Below, piece by piece: positions 1-7,256 of a stretch of 12,203 bases of DNA. This DNA comes from Sulfitobacter sp. (GTDB lineage Bacteria; Pseudomonadota; Alphaproteobacteria; Rhodobacterales; Rhodobacteraceae): positions 1-12,203 of the forward strand of contig JAPKCR010000020.1 in NCBI GenBank assembly GCA_026421135.1. The letters are read 5' to 3'. Numbering within the stretch: the stretch's first letter is position 1; every line of letters starts with the position of its first letter. The translations under genes were made by a program, and so were the position numbers. Below the pieces are notes generated by a model. It was not told the DNA's origin. It searched no databases and saw nothing but the letters and a program-made list of their open reading frames with translations.

Positions 1-1917
1 ATTGCCGAACTGGCTTTGCGAACAAAAGGCGATCTTGGGCTCGATCCCGAAACGACGGACGTGGCGTGCAGCACCAATCGCAATCTCGGCAATTTGTTCT
101 GGGGTCGGGTGCAGATGCACCTGCGTATCAGCGATGAACAGCGGCCCGTCTTCGAGGATCATTAGCGACAGCGCGCCATGTGGCCGTTTGCCATCACGGC
201 CTAACACCTGGTCGATATAGTTCAAATGCCAGCGAAATTCACCGAAGGTGCCACAGATCAGGCTGTCCGCTTCTTCGCGATAGACCATAACGGCACCGAT
301 TGCGGTGGTGTTGGTGCGCATGATGGCACGGGCGATGTCTGGCGACACGCCGCGACGGGCCATGAGGTGGTGATAGGTTTCCCAATAATCGCGGTAGCGC
401 GGATCATTTTCAGGGTTCACCAGATCGACGGTTTCGCCCAGTTTGATCGTCAACCCGGCCTTTTCGATGCGGCGCTCTATGACTTCGGGGCGGCCAATCA
501 GGATCGGGCGTTCGCTGGTTTCCTCGACCATGGCTTGGGCGGCACGCAACACGCGCTCGTCCTCGCCTTCAGCAAAGACGATGCGGCGCGGGGCAGAGCG
601 GGCGGCCTCGAAAACAGGGCGCATCAGCAGCGCGGACTTGAACACGGAGCTGTCCAGCTTGCGGCGATAGGCGTCCATATCCGAGATCGGGCGTGTCGCC
701 ACGCCGGTTTCCATCGCGGCCTTGGCCACCGCCGACGACACGACACCGATCAGGCGCGGGTCGAAAGGTTTGGGGATCAGGTAGTCCGCACCGAATGTCA
801 GCTGCTCACCCTGATAGGCGGCGGCGGCTTCTGCAGAGGTGGTGGCACGCGCCAAGGCGGCGATGCCGTCGATACAAGCGATCTTCATCTCGTCGTTAAT
901 GGTGGTGGCACCAACATCCAATGCACCACGAAAGATGAAAGGAAAGCAAAGTACATTGTTGACTTGATTGGGGAAATCCGACCTGCCCGTTGCAATAATC
1001 GCATCAGGTGCCACAGCACGGACAAGGTCTGGCATGATTTCCGGCGTAGGGTTTGCAAGGGCAAACACAATCGGTCGGGAAGCCATTTTCTGAACAAGTT
1101 CGGGGGTCAGGACACCGGGCCCGGACAGGCCAAGAAACAGATCAGCACCGTCCATGACATCTTCCAAATTCCGCAGATCGGATTTTTGTGCATATTTGGT
1201 TTTAATCGGGTTCATGTCGATTTCGCGGCCTTCGTAAACCAGACCGTGAATGTCGCAAAGCCAGACGTTTTCACGTTTGACGCCTAGTTTCAGCAGCATA
1301 TTCAGGCAGGCGATCCCCGCAGCCCCGCCACCGGTCGACACGATCTTAATGTCTTCGAATTTCTTTTTTGCCACAAAAAGCGCGTTTTTGACGGCCGCAC
1401 CCACAACAATGGCGGTACCGTGCTGGTCGTCGTGAAAGACGGGAATGTTCATCCGCTCGCGACAGATTTTTTCGACGGTAAAGCAATCGGGGGCTTTGAT
1501 GTCTTCCAGATTGATGGCACCAAAAGTTGGTTCCATTGCGCAGACCAGTTCGGCCAGCTTTTCAGGGTCGTTCTCGTTCAGCTCGATATCAAAACAGTCG
1601 ATATTGGCGAATTTCTTGAACAAGACGGCTTTGCCCTCCATCACCGGTTTCGACGCCAGCGCACCGATGTTGCCCAACCCCAAGACGGCCGTGCCATTGG
1701 TGACCACGCCCACAAGATTGGCGCGGGTGGTATAAAGTGCGGCTGTAGACGGGTCTGATTTGATCTCGAGGCATGCTTCGGCAACGCCGGGCGAATAGGC
1801 GCGCGCCAGATCTCGACCATTTGCCAACGGTTTGGTGGCGCGGATTTCCAGCTTTCCGGGTTTTGGGAAAGCGTGATAATCAAGCGCAGCTTGACGCAGG
1901 TTGGGCGCATCGGTCAT
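1..1917 (-). CDS. maeB: NADP-type malic enzyme with fused phosphotransacetylase-like domain (MaeB), C-terminus cut by window edge
   Basis: Oxidative decarboxylation of malate to pyruvate, yielding reduced cofactor in the cytoplasm. The reading frame runs from the ATG at 1917 to base 1 without a stop (639 residues). MaeB proteins are usually about 750-770 residues, so roughly the last 120 are outside the window. The N-terminal malic domain shows YSPGVA (Tyr41), MEGKAVLF (Lys96) and NLEDIKAP (Glu138/Asp139), the usual catalytic and metal residues, and FHDDQHGT at 161-168. The NAD(P) fold has [10 protein letters not shown] at 194-203. From about residue 425 the phosphotransacetylase-like domain begins ([13 protein letters not shown], 448-460) and continues to CSQSQFGN at the edge. 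In MaeB enzymes this domain is generally an acetyl-CoA-responsive regulatory unit, not an active transferase. The start is supported by AAAAGGA about 10 nt upstream. It is transcribed divergently from cdd. Cofactor preference for NADP is inferred from the fused architecture. Confidence 0.95.
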   Translation of the reverse strand, partial: MTDAPNLRQAALDYHAFPKPGKLEIRATKPLANGRDLARAYSPGVAEACLEIKSDPSTAALYTTRANLVGVVTNGTAVLGLGNIGALASKPVMEGKAVLFKKFANIDCFDIELNENDPEKLAELVCAMEPTFGAINLEDIKAPDCFTVEKICRERMNIPVFHDDQHGTAIVVGAAVKNALFVAKKKFEDIKIVSTGGGAAGIACLNMLLKLGVKRENVWLCDIHGLVYEGREIDMNPIKTKYAQKSDLRNLEDVMDGADLFLGLSGPGVLTPELVQKMASRPIVFALANPTPEIMPDLVRAVAPDAIIATGRSDFPNQVNNVLCFPFIFRGALDVGATTINDEMKIACIDGIAALARATTSAEAAAAYQGEQLTFGADYLIPKPFDPRLIGVVSSAVAKAAMETGVATRPISDMDAYRRKLDSSVFKSALLMRPVFEAARSAPRRIVFAEGEDERVLRAAQAMVEETSERPILIGRPEVIERRIEKAGLTIKLGETVDLVNPENDPRYRDYWETYHHLMARRGVSPDIARAIMRTNTTAIGAVMVYREEADSLICGTFGEFRWHLNYIDQVLGRDGKRPHGALSLMILEDGPLFIADTQVHLHPTPEQIAEIAIGAARHVRRFGIEPKIAFCSQSQFGN

Positions 1918-1941
1918 AATTCTCGGTCCTTTTGGCGAATG

Positions 1942-1955
1942 GTTTAGCGTTAAAC
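1942..1955. promoter_or_regulatory. Inverted repeat GTTTA-N4-TAAAC upstream of maeB, possible operator
   Basis: The sequence GTTTAGCGTTAAAC has 5-bp perfect arms and a 4-bp spacer, and lies 25-38 bp upstream of the maeB start codon. The position suits a transcription factor site or an element in the 5' leader. No known regulator is recognised from it. Short arms make chance occurrence possible. Confidence 0.3.
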
Positions 1956-2014
1956 TAAATTCTTAGCCGCGCCAACATGGCATTTTACGTGGCGTCAGAA
2001 AGCGATCCGAGGAT

Positions 2015-2078
2015 GGGGGCAGCCCCCTTCGCGGCAAGCCGCGCACCCACCGGAGTGTTTTTGGGCAAAATGAAGCGG
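2015..2078 (+). repeat. Two-hairpin intergenic element, copy A (upstream of cdd)
   Basis: This 64-nt element has three parts. Hairpin 1 is GGGGG-CAG-CCCCC (2015-2027). Hairpin 2 is CGCGGC-AA-GCCGCG (2030-2043). The unpaired tail contains CCGGAGT, a T-run and GGCAAAATGAAGCGG (2050-2078). Copy B at 5053-5116 has the same order, the same total length and a nearly identical tail. The element lies between maeB and cdd, so it could be in the cdd leader or upstream of its promoter. From memory, GGAGT-T-rich-ATGAAG intergenic motifs recur in Rhodobacteraceae genomes, but that was not checked. Function unknown. Confidence 0.75.
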
Positions 2079-2126
2079 AAAGGTTTTTATTCTTTTGCCA
2101 TCGCAACTTTGAGTAAAGGTTTTTAT
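2079..2126. repeat. Tandem 12-bp direct repeat AAAGGTTTTTAT upstream of cdd
   Basis: AAAGGTTTTTAT occurs at 2079-2090 and again at 2115-2126, exactly 36 bp apart. The first copy starts directly after the two-hairpin element and the second ends 21 bp before the cdd start. TATAGT at 2124-2129 resembles a -10 box, but no good -35 box sits at the right distance. An inverted repeat GGCAAAA (2064-2070) / TTTTGCC (2093-2099) encloses the first copy. The arrangement could be a pair of operator sites for the salvage cluster. No known operator consensus is recognised. Confidence 0.5.
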
Positions 2127-2147
2127 AGTTTCCTGAACGGAGGCCCA

Positions 2148-2543
2148 ATGACGCAAGAATTAAGAGAAAAAGCCAGTGCGGTTCAGGCAAATGCCTATGC
2201 GCCTTATTCTAACTTCAAGGTAGGTGCAGCGCTGCGGGGGCTTTCGGGTGCGCTTTATGTCGGTTGTAATGTCGAGAACGTTGCCTATCCCGAAGGGACA
2301 TGTGCCGAGGCCGGAGCCATCGCGGCCATGGTCGCTGCGGGCGAGACCGAGTTTTCCGAAGCCTATGTTATTGCGGCCAGCCCGATGCCGGTCAGCCCTT
2401 GTGGCGGGTGTCGGCAAAAGCTTGCTGAGTTTGGCAAGGCGGACGCGCGCGTGACGATGGCGACCGTTTCAGGGGTAGAAGAAGTCATGACGTTATCAGA
2501 GCTTTTGCCCGGTGCGTTTGGCCGTGCCCATATGGAAACCTAA
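2148..2543 (+). CDS. cdd: Cytidine deaminase (homotetrameric short type)
   Basis: Zinc-dependent hydrolytic deamination of cytidine and deoxycytidine to uridine and deoxyuridine in the cytoplasm. The 131-residue length matches the short tetrameric class. Substrate-binding NVEN is at 41-44. The zinc site is CAE (Cys52, proton-shuttling Glu54) and PCGGCRQ at 84-90 (Cys85, Cys88). The start at 2148 is chosen for the strong GGAGG at 2139-2143 with 4-nt spacing, and because family members begin only a few residues before the first helix. The frame is open upstream to 1977 but that part has no family similarity. It is the first gene of a nucleoside salvage cluster, 3 bp ahead of deoA, so co-transcription and coupled translation are likely. 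Confidence 0.96.
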   Translation: MTQELREKASAVQANAYAPYSNFKVGAALRGLSGALYVGCNVENVAYPEGTCAEAGAIAAMVAAGETEFSEAYVIAASPMPVSPCGGCRQKLAEFGKADARVTMATVSGVEEVMTLSELLPGAFGRAHMET

Positions 2544-2546
2544 GAT

Positions 2547-3851
2547 ATGAACGCGCGTACGATCCTGGCCAAGCTGCGCCACCGGCAGTCGCCCAATCGC
2601 GACGAGTTGGTATGGTTTGCCGAGGCGCTGGCAGACGGGCGTGTTAGTGACGCGCAAGCGGGTGCGTTTGCGATGGGGGTATGTCTGGTCGGCCTAAGCG
2701 ATGTTGGCCGCGTGGCGCTGACCCTAGCGATGCGCGACAGCGGTCAGGTTTTGGCATGGGATTTGAACGGGCCGGTTTTGGATAAACATTCGACCGGTGG
2801 GGTGGGCGATTGCGTCAGCCTTATCCTTGCGCCTGCTTTGGCAGCCTGCGGTGCGTATGTTCCGATGATTTCGGGGCGGGGTTTGGGCCATACGGGTGGC
2901 ACGCTGGACAAGATGGAGGCGATCCCGGGCGTTTCGACGCAAATGGACGAGGCGCAGTTACGGCGAACCGTTGGCAAGATTGGATGTGCGATCGTCGGGG
3001 CCACTGGGGATATCGCGCCGGCGGACAAGCGGCTGTATGCGGTGCGCGATGTGTCATCGACCGTCGATAGTATGGATTTGATCACGGCTTCGATCCTGTC
3101 AAAAAAGCTGGCTGCGGGGCTTCAGGGGCTGGTGCTGGACGTCAAGGTTGGCAGTGGCGCATTCATGAAGGACATCGGGCAAGCGCAGGCGCTGGCCAAT
3201 GCGTTGACCAAGACGGCGAATGCAAGCGGCTGCCGGACAACGGCGATCATCAGCGATATGAGCCAACCCTTGGTGCCGAGCCTTGGCAACGCGCTTGAGG
3301 TGGCTGAGGTGATGCGGGTTCTGACAGGGCAGACCAAGGGGCCGATTGTTTCAGTCTGCGCTGCTTTGGGTGGGGTGTTGCTTGCCAATGCGGGGCTGGC
3401 CGGTGACGTGCAAACAGGGGCCGATGCCATCGTCAAAGCCATTCGCAGCGGCCGCGCAGCAGAACGTTTTGGCTTGATGGTCGCGGCCATGGGCGGGCCA
3501 GTACAGTTTGTCGAAAATTGGAACCGGTTCTTGCCCGAAGCAACAATCATCGGTGAGGTTCCTGCGCCCGAAGCGGGCTATGTGACGGCAATCGACGGCG
3601 AGGCTTTGGGCATGGCAGTTGTCGCCCTTGGGGGTGGCCGTGTGCTGGAAACAGATGGAATTAATACCTCGGTCGGGTTGTCAGATGTGGTTCGATTGGG
3701 GACGAAGGTCACCGAAGGCGGCCCCTTGGCGGTTATTCATGCGCTGCGCACAGGTGATGCAGAGCGGGCAGCGCAGGCGGTGCGCAGTGCGATTACAATT
3801 GCGCACAAACCTGCCAAAATACCGGACCTCATAGTTGAGCGGGTTGGCTGA
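2547..3851 (+). CDS. deoA: Thymidine phosphorylase
   Basis: Reversible phosphorolysis of thymidine or deoxyuridine to the free base and 2-deoxyribose-1-phosphate. The 434 residues are close to the 440 of E. coli DeoA. The phosphate-binding segment DKHSTGGVGD is at 79-88 and the family signature SGRGLGHTGGTLDKMEA at 109-125. His81, Arg167, Ser182 and Lys186 align with the E. coli catalytic and substrate residues His85, Arg171, Ser186 and Lys190 at a constant offset of four. The C-terminal phosphorylase domain is present, with EAGYVTAIDG near 345. A GGAAA lies about 8 nt before the ATG, inside the end of cdd. Its stop codon overlaps the start of deoB. A pyrimidine-nucleoside phosphorylase with wider specificity is the main alternative, but length and context favour DeoA. 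Confidence 0.96.
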   Translation: MNARTILAKLRHRQSPNRDELVWFAEALADGRVSDAQAGAFAMGVCLVGLSDVGRVALTLAMRDSGQVLAWDLNGPVLDKHSTGGVGDCVSLILAPALAACGAYVPMISGRGLGHTGGTLDKMEAIPGVSTQMDEAQLRRTVGKIGCAIVGATGDIAPADKRLYAVRDVSSTVDSMDLITASILSKKLAAGLQGLVLDVKVGSGAFMKDIGQAQALANALTKTANASGCRTTAIISDMSQPLVPSLGNALEVAEVMRVLTGQTKGPIVSVCAALGGVLLANAGLAGDVQTGADAIVKAIRSGRAAERFGLMVAAMGGPVQFVENWNRFLPEATIIGEVPAPEAGYVTAIDGEALGMAVVALGGGRVLETDGINTSVGLSDVVRLGTKVTEGGPLAVIHALRTGDAERAAQAVRSAITIAHKPAKIPDLIVERVG

Positions 3852-5044
3852 TGGCACGTGCCTTTTTGGTTGTAATGGATTCAGCCGGCATTGGGGGGGC
3901 ACCTGATGCCGACGCCTTCTTTAATGGCGCTGTACCGGATACCGGATCAAATACCGTAGGGCATATCGCGCAAGCCTGTGCCGAAGGCCGCGCAGAAGAC
4001 GGGCGTTCTGGTCCACTAAACCTGCCAAATTTGATTGCGATGGGTTTAGGGGCTGCGACAGAACTAGCAAGTGGCCTTCGGTCAGAAAGCCTGTCCGGAA
4101 ACGTTGAAGGCACTTGGGGCGCTGCCACCGAGGTATCGCGCGGCAAGGATACGCCTTCGGGCCATTGGGAGCTGGCGGGGTTGGTTGTGCCATGGGAATG
4201 GCATTATTTCAAAGAGGTCACCAATTCATTCCCGCCGCAGTTGGTTGCGCAATTGGCCGGGCTTGCCGGTGTCGACGGAATCTTGGGCAATTGCCATGCC
4301 CCTGGCACCGCAATCATAGAGGAATTCGGGGCCCAGCACATCAAAACCGGCTATCCGATTTGCTATACGTCTGCGGATAGCGTTTTGCAGATTGCAGCCC
4401 ATGAAGTTCATTTCGGTTTGGACCGGCTTATGGAGTTGTGCGCCAAGATCGCGCCGGTTGCCCATGATATGAAAGTTGGCCGCGTGATTGCACGGCCTTT
4501 TGTCGGGGATGCCAAGACGGGATTTGTGCGGACCGGAAACCGTCGTGATTTCGCCATTGAGCTGCCCAAGCCCGTGTTGAGCAATTGGGTGCAGGATGCT
4601 GGCCGGCGGGTTTATGCGGTGGGCAAGATCGGCGACATATTCTCGATGTCGGGTATTGACGAGTTGCGCAAAGGCTCGGACAAAACCTTGATGCAGCATT
4701 TGGCCGATCTAGTGGACAGCGCCGACGAAGGCAGCTTGACCTTTGCCAACTTTGTCGAATTTGACAGTGTTTACGGCCACAGGCGGGACGTGTCGGGCTA
4801 TGCACGCGCGCTGGAATGGTTTGATAGTGAAATAGGCAAGATCAGATCGCAATTGCGCGAAGGCGACATTCTGGTTCTGACGGCGGACCACGGGAATGAT
4901 CCAACATGGATCGGCACTGACCATACCCGGGAGAGGGTCCCGGTTTTGGTTGATGGAATGGGGAAAGGCAGCCTGGGACTTATTGGGTTTACTGATGTTG
5001 CGGCCTTGGTGGCGCGTCACTTGGGCGTGACGGTTCCAGCCTAG
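3851..5044 (+). CDS. deoB: Phosphopentomutase
   Basis: Converts (deoxy)ribose-1-phosphate to the 5-phosphate, linking DeoA to central carbon metabolism. It is a 397-residue member of the alkaline phosphatase superfamily (E. coli DeoB is 407). Two-metal site residues are visible: Asp10 in VMDSAGIGGAPDA, Asp305 and His310 in FDSVYGH, Asp346/His347 in TADHGND and His358 in GTDHTRERVP. The residue phosphorylated during catalysis should be Thr101 in GKDTPSGHWE, by analogy with Thr85 of the Bacillus cereus enzyme. The cap-domain sequence DTGSNTVGHI is at 30-39. The ATG overlaps the deoA stop in TGATG, a one-base overlap typical of translational coupling. All expected catalytic residues are intact. 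Confidence 0.97.
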   Translation: MARAFLVVMDSAGIGGAPDADAFFNGAVPDTGSNTVGHIAQACAEGRAEDGRSGPLNLPNLIAMGLGAATELASGLRSESLSGNVEGTWGAATEVSRGKDTPSGHWELAGLVVPWEWHYFKEVTNSFPPQLVAQLAGLAGVDGILGNCHAPGTAIIEEFGAQHIKTGYPICYTSADSVLQIAAHEVHFGLDRLMELCAKIAPVAHDMKVGRVIARPFVGDAKTGFVRTGNRRDFAIELPKPVLSNWVQDAGRRVYAVGKIGDIFSMSGIDELRKGSDKTLMQHLADLVDSADEGSLTFANFVEFDSVYGHRRDVSGYARALEWFDSEIGKIRSQLREGDILVLTADHGNDPTWIGTDHTRERVPVLVDGMGKGSLGLIGFTDVAALVARHLGVTVPA

Positions 5045-5052
5045 CGATTACT

Positions 5053-5116
5053 GGGGGCCCGCCCCCATCGTGGCGAGCCACGATTATCCCGGAGTTTCTT
5101 TGGCAAAATGAAACGG
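5053..5116 (+). repeat. Two-hairpin intergenic element, copy B (between deoB and upp)
   Basis: Hairpin 1 is GGGGG-CCCG-CCCCC (5053-5066). Hairpin 2 is ATCGTGGC-GA-GCCACGAT (5067-5084), a perfect 8-bp stem. The tail CCCGGAGTTTCTTT-GGCAAAATGAAACGG runs to 5116 with one or two bases between the quoted blocks omitted. Relative to copy A the third pair of hairpin 2 is T-A instead of C-G, a compensatory change. It begins 8 bp after the deoB stop, so it would be transcribed in a deoB-upp message and could protect or partly terminate the upstream transcript. The stem is not followed by a clean T-run, so a plain intrinsic terminator is unlikely. Confidence 0.75.
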
Positions 5117-5190
5117 GATCATGGTGGTATGGTTGCGGGGCACGGCATTTCAAGGCAAGACTCTGATCAAACTAAATGGAGAGCGCAGCT

Positions 5191-5832
5191 ATGCCTTATA
5201 CATCTGAAAACCTCACGGTCGTTAATCACCCGCTGGTGCAGCACAAGCTGACCATCATGCGCGACAAGGATACGCCCACGGCTGTTTTCCGGCAATTGCT
5301 GCGCGAAATCAGCCAGCTGTTGGCCTATGAGGTGACCCGCGGTATGCCAATGACCACAAAGCGGATCGAGACGCCAATGCAGCTGATGGATGCACCGACC
5401 CTAGACGGCAAAAAACTTGCACTGATATCAATCTTGCGGGCAGGCAACGGGTTGTTGGACGGGGTGCTTGAACTGATCCCGTCGGCCCGGGTCGGATTTG
5501 TCGGCCTTTACCGCGATGAGGCAACGCTGAAACCGGTCAAGTACTATTTCAAAGTGCCGGAAGGTTTGGATGATCGGTTGGTGATTGCGGTTGATCCGAT
5601 GTTGGCGACAGGCAATTCGTCAGTCGCGGCCATCGATATGCTGAAAGAGGCAGGGGCGAACAATATCCGCTTCCTTTGCTTGTTGGCGGCACCCGAAGGG
5701 ATCAAGCGCATGCAAGAAGCCCATCCCGACGTGCCGATCGTCACGGCTGCGGTCGATGAGAAGCTGAACGAATCGGGATACATTGTGCCCGGATTGGGCG
5801 ATGCGGGCGACCGGATGTATGGGACCAAATAA
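5191..5832 (+). CDS. upp: Uracil phosphoribosyltransferase
   Basis: Transfers phosphoribose from PRPP to uracil to form UMP, the salvage step for uracil released by the phosphorylase upstream. 213 residues, normal for the family. The PRPP-binding loop is [10 protein letters not shown] at 134-143, the first conserved segment [12 protein letters not shown] lies at 80-91, and the uracil-recognition segment [18 protein letters not shown] at 195-212 closes the protein. The start is placed at 5191, after GGAGAG (5178-5183) with 7-nt spacing. The in-frame ATG at 5176 overlaps that ribosome binding site and has none of its own. It lies 146 bp after deoB with the repeat element between them, so it may be read from the deo message, from its own promoter, or both. 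Confidence 0.97.
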   Translation: MPYTSENLTVVNHPLVQHKLTIMRDKDTPTAVFRQLLREISQLLAYEVTRGMPMTTKRIETPMQLMDAPTLDGKKLALISILRAGNGLLDGVLELIPSARVGFVGLYRDEATLKPVKYYFKVPEGLDDRLVIAVDPMLATGNSSVAAIDMLKEAGANNIRFLCLLAAPEGIKRMQEAHPDVPIVTAAVDEKLNESGYIVPGLGDAGDRMYGTK

Positions 5833-5890
5833 TGGCTGGAAAGTGGCAGGAATGTGTCAGGGGTGCTTTACTCTGAACGGGTGATGACGC

Positions 5891-5904
5891 ATTGTTTAAA
5901 CAAT
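5891..5904. promoter_or_regulatory. Perfect 14-bp palindrome ATTGTTTAAACAAT upstream of the SPOR gene
   Basis: ATTGTTTAAACAAT is an exact 14-bp palindrome ending 20 bp before the start codon at 5925. It lies in the 92-bp gap after upp, which otherwise shows no terminator. Its position suits an operator or the core promoter of the SPOR gene. The regulator is not recognised. Confidence 0.4.
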
Positions 5905-5924
5905 ATTTCGTGCTGGGGGCGCAG

Positions 5925-7253
5925 ATGAAGTTTACAAGAGTTGTCGCGATTGCTGTTATCGTAGGATCTGTTGGGATTGGTGCCTTGCAGGCCCAGTCAT
6001 TCCGGGACCAACCGAAAGAGTTTCCGCCCGCCACTTATAAAGGCAAGCAATATGTGGACAGCACTGGCTGTGTCTTTATCCGCGCGGGGATTGATGGCAA
6101 CGTCACTTGGGTACCGCGCGTGTCGCGCAAGCGTGATGGCGTATGCGGTTTCAAACCTACGAATGTTGGCACTGCTGCTGCATCTCCTGCTTCGACGGCA
6201 GGCGCACCTGTACAGATAACGCTGGATAACGCGCCCAAGCAAACCACGCGTGTAGCGGCGGCACCTGCCGCAGCTGCGAAGCCGCGCCCCGTTCCTCAGG
6301 TGCGGCGCGCCCAACCTGTTGTGCGCCAGACGGCCCCCAAAGTTGTACGTCAAGCCGCGCCACGCCCGGTTGCACCCGCCCCAAAGGTTGCCGCATCGGC
6401 ATCCGTTGCAGCCCCCCGTGTCACGGTGGTATGCCCCGGACGGTCGGCGCTTAGTCAGCGTTATACTGGAACGGCGGGCGATAATGTTCGCTGTGGGCCG
6501 CAGGCGCACCGCATCGTCGGCGTGCAGGGTCACACACCCAGAGGTGTTGTACCGCAGTACAAACCCCAATCTCGGACGGGCACTGTCGCGGTCGCGCCAA
6601 GGACCCGCATTGTGCCCAAGCATGTCGCAATTAACCGGATCAACACCTTTAACAGTGTGCAGGTCCCCAACGGGTACAAGCAAGTCTGGGAAGATGACCG
6701 GTTGAATCCCAAACGTGCGGAACAAAACCTTGCTGGCCGGACGCAGATGCTGCTGATCTGGACCAATACGGTGCCGCGCCGTTTGATCAACCAGACGACA
6801 GGTCAGGATGTGACCGCAAAAATGCCGCTGATCTATCCATATACGTCGATTGACCAGCAGCGCCGTGAGATGGGCGAAGTAACCTTGGCCACGCGCGATG
6901 GGCAACTGGTCAAGCGGATCGTGCGGAACCCCGGTGGCGCGCCCGTTTTGCGCAAACCCACATATTCCAGCCGCTCAGCGGCCAAGCCTGACGCTGTCGC
7001 ATCTTTTAAACCTATTCAGATTCAAAATGGCGGCAGCACCTATGTGCAGGTGGGTACGTTCAAGAATGCGTCCAATGCTCAGCAAACGGCTCAGCGCATT
7101 GCGCGCATGGGCATGGGCGCACGGATTGGTAAATCGATACGCGGGGGTAAGACTTATCTATCCGTCCAGGCCGGGCCATTCCCCAAGACGTTTGCATCCA
7201 ATGCGCTGGGCAAACTGCGCGGTGTTGGTTACCGGGATGCCTATATCCGCTAA
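5925..7253 (+). CDS. Secreted SPOR-domain protein with Ala/Pro/basic linker
   Basis: SPOR domains bind peptidoglycan glycan strands lacking stem peptides, typically at division sites. The SPOR domain is at about 370-442: YVQVGTFKNASNAQQ, then RIARMGMGA, then YLSVQAGPF. Residues 1-23 form a signal peptide (KFTR then a hydrophobic core), with likely cleavage after LQA, so the protein should be periplasmic. Residues about 40-78 form a small conserved-looking domain with Cys49 and Cys74. Residues 103-165 are a low-complexity Ala/Pro/Arg/Lys/Val linker. A second Cys pair (Cys170, Cys190) precedes a middle region containing YKQVWEDDRLNPKRAEQN. Both Cys pairs could form disulfides. The start at 5925 has GGGGG at 5915-5919 and gives a clean signal peptide; the upstream TTG at 5892 would spoil it. 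The exact role is not known; peptidoglycan binding is inferred from the SPOR domain. Confidence 0.88.
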   Translation: MKFTRVVAIAVIVGSVGIGALQAQSFRDQPKEFPPATYKGKQYVDSTGCVFIRAGIDGNVTWVPRVSRKRDGVCGFKPTNVGTAAASPASTAGAPVQITLDNAPKQTTRVAAAPAAAAKPRPVPQVRRAQPVVRQTAPKVVRQAAPRPVAPAPKVAASASVAAPRVTVVCPGRSALSQRYTGTAGDNVRCGPQAHRIVGVQGHTPRGVVPQYKPQSRTGTVAVAPRTRIVPKHVAINRINTFNSVQVPNGYKQVWEDDRLNPKRAEQNLAGRTQMLLIWTNTVPRRLINQTTGQDVTAKMPLIYPYTSIDQQRREMGEVTLATRDGQLVKRIVRNPGGAPVLRKPTYSSRSAAKPDAVASFKPIQIQNGGSTYVQVGTFKNASNAQQTAQRIARMGMGARIGKSIRGGKTYLSVQAGPFPKTFASNALGKLRGVGYRDAYIR

Positions 7254-7256
7254 AAC

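Noticed and set aside
226..1287. Long plus-strand open frame (353 codons) at the left end
   Set aside because: It lies antisense to the malic enzyme, whose motifs are intact in the opposite frame; the plus-strand translation resembles no family and has no ribosome binding site.
1977..2147. N-terminal extension of cdd from the ATG at 1977
   Set aside because: It runs through the two-hairpin element, has no ribosome binding site, and would make the deaminase far longer than its family; GGAGG before 2148 fits better.
5176..5190. Alternative upp start at 5176
   Set aside because: That ATG overlaps GGAGAG, which is the ribosome binding site for 5191, and the extra five residues are not part of the family.
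5892..5924. TTG start for the SPOR protein at 5892
   Set aside because: It sits inside the palindrome, lacks a ribosome binding site and would put 11 residues before a well-formed signal peptide.
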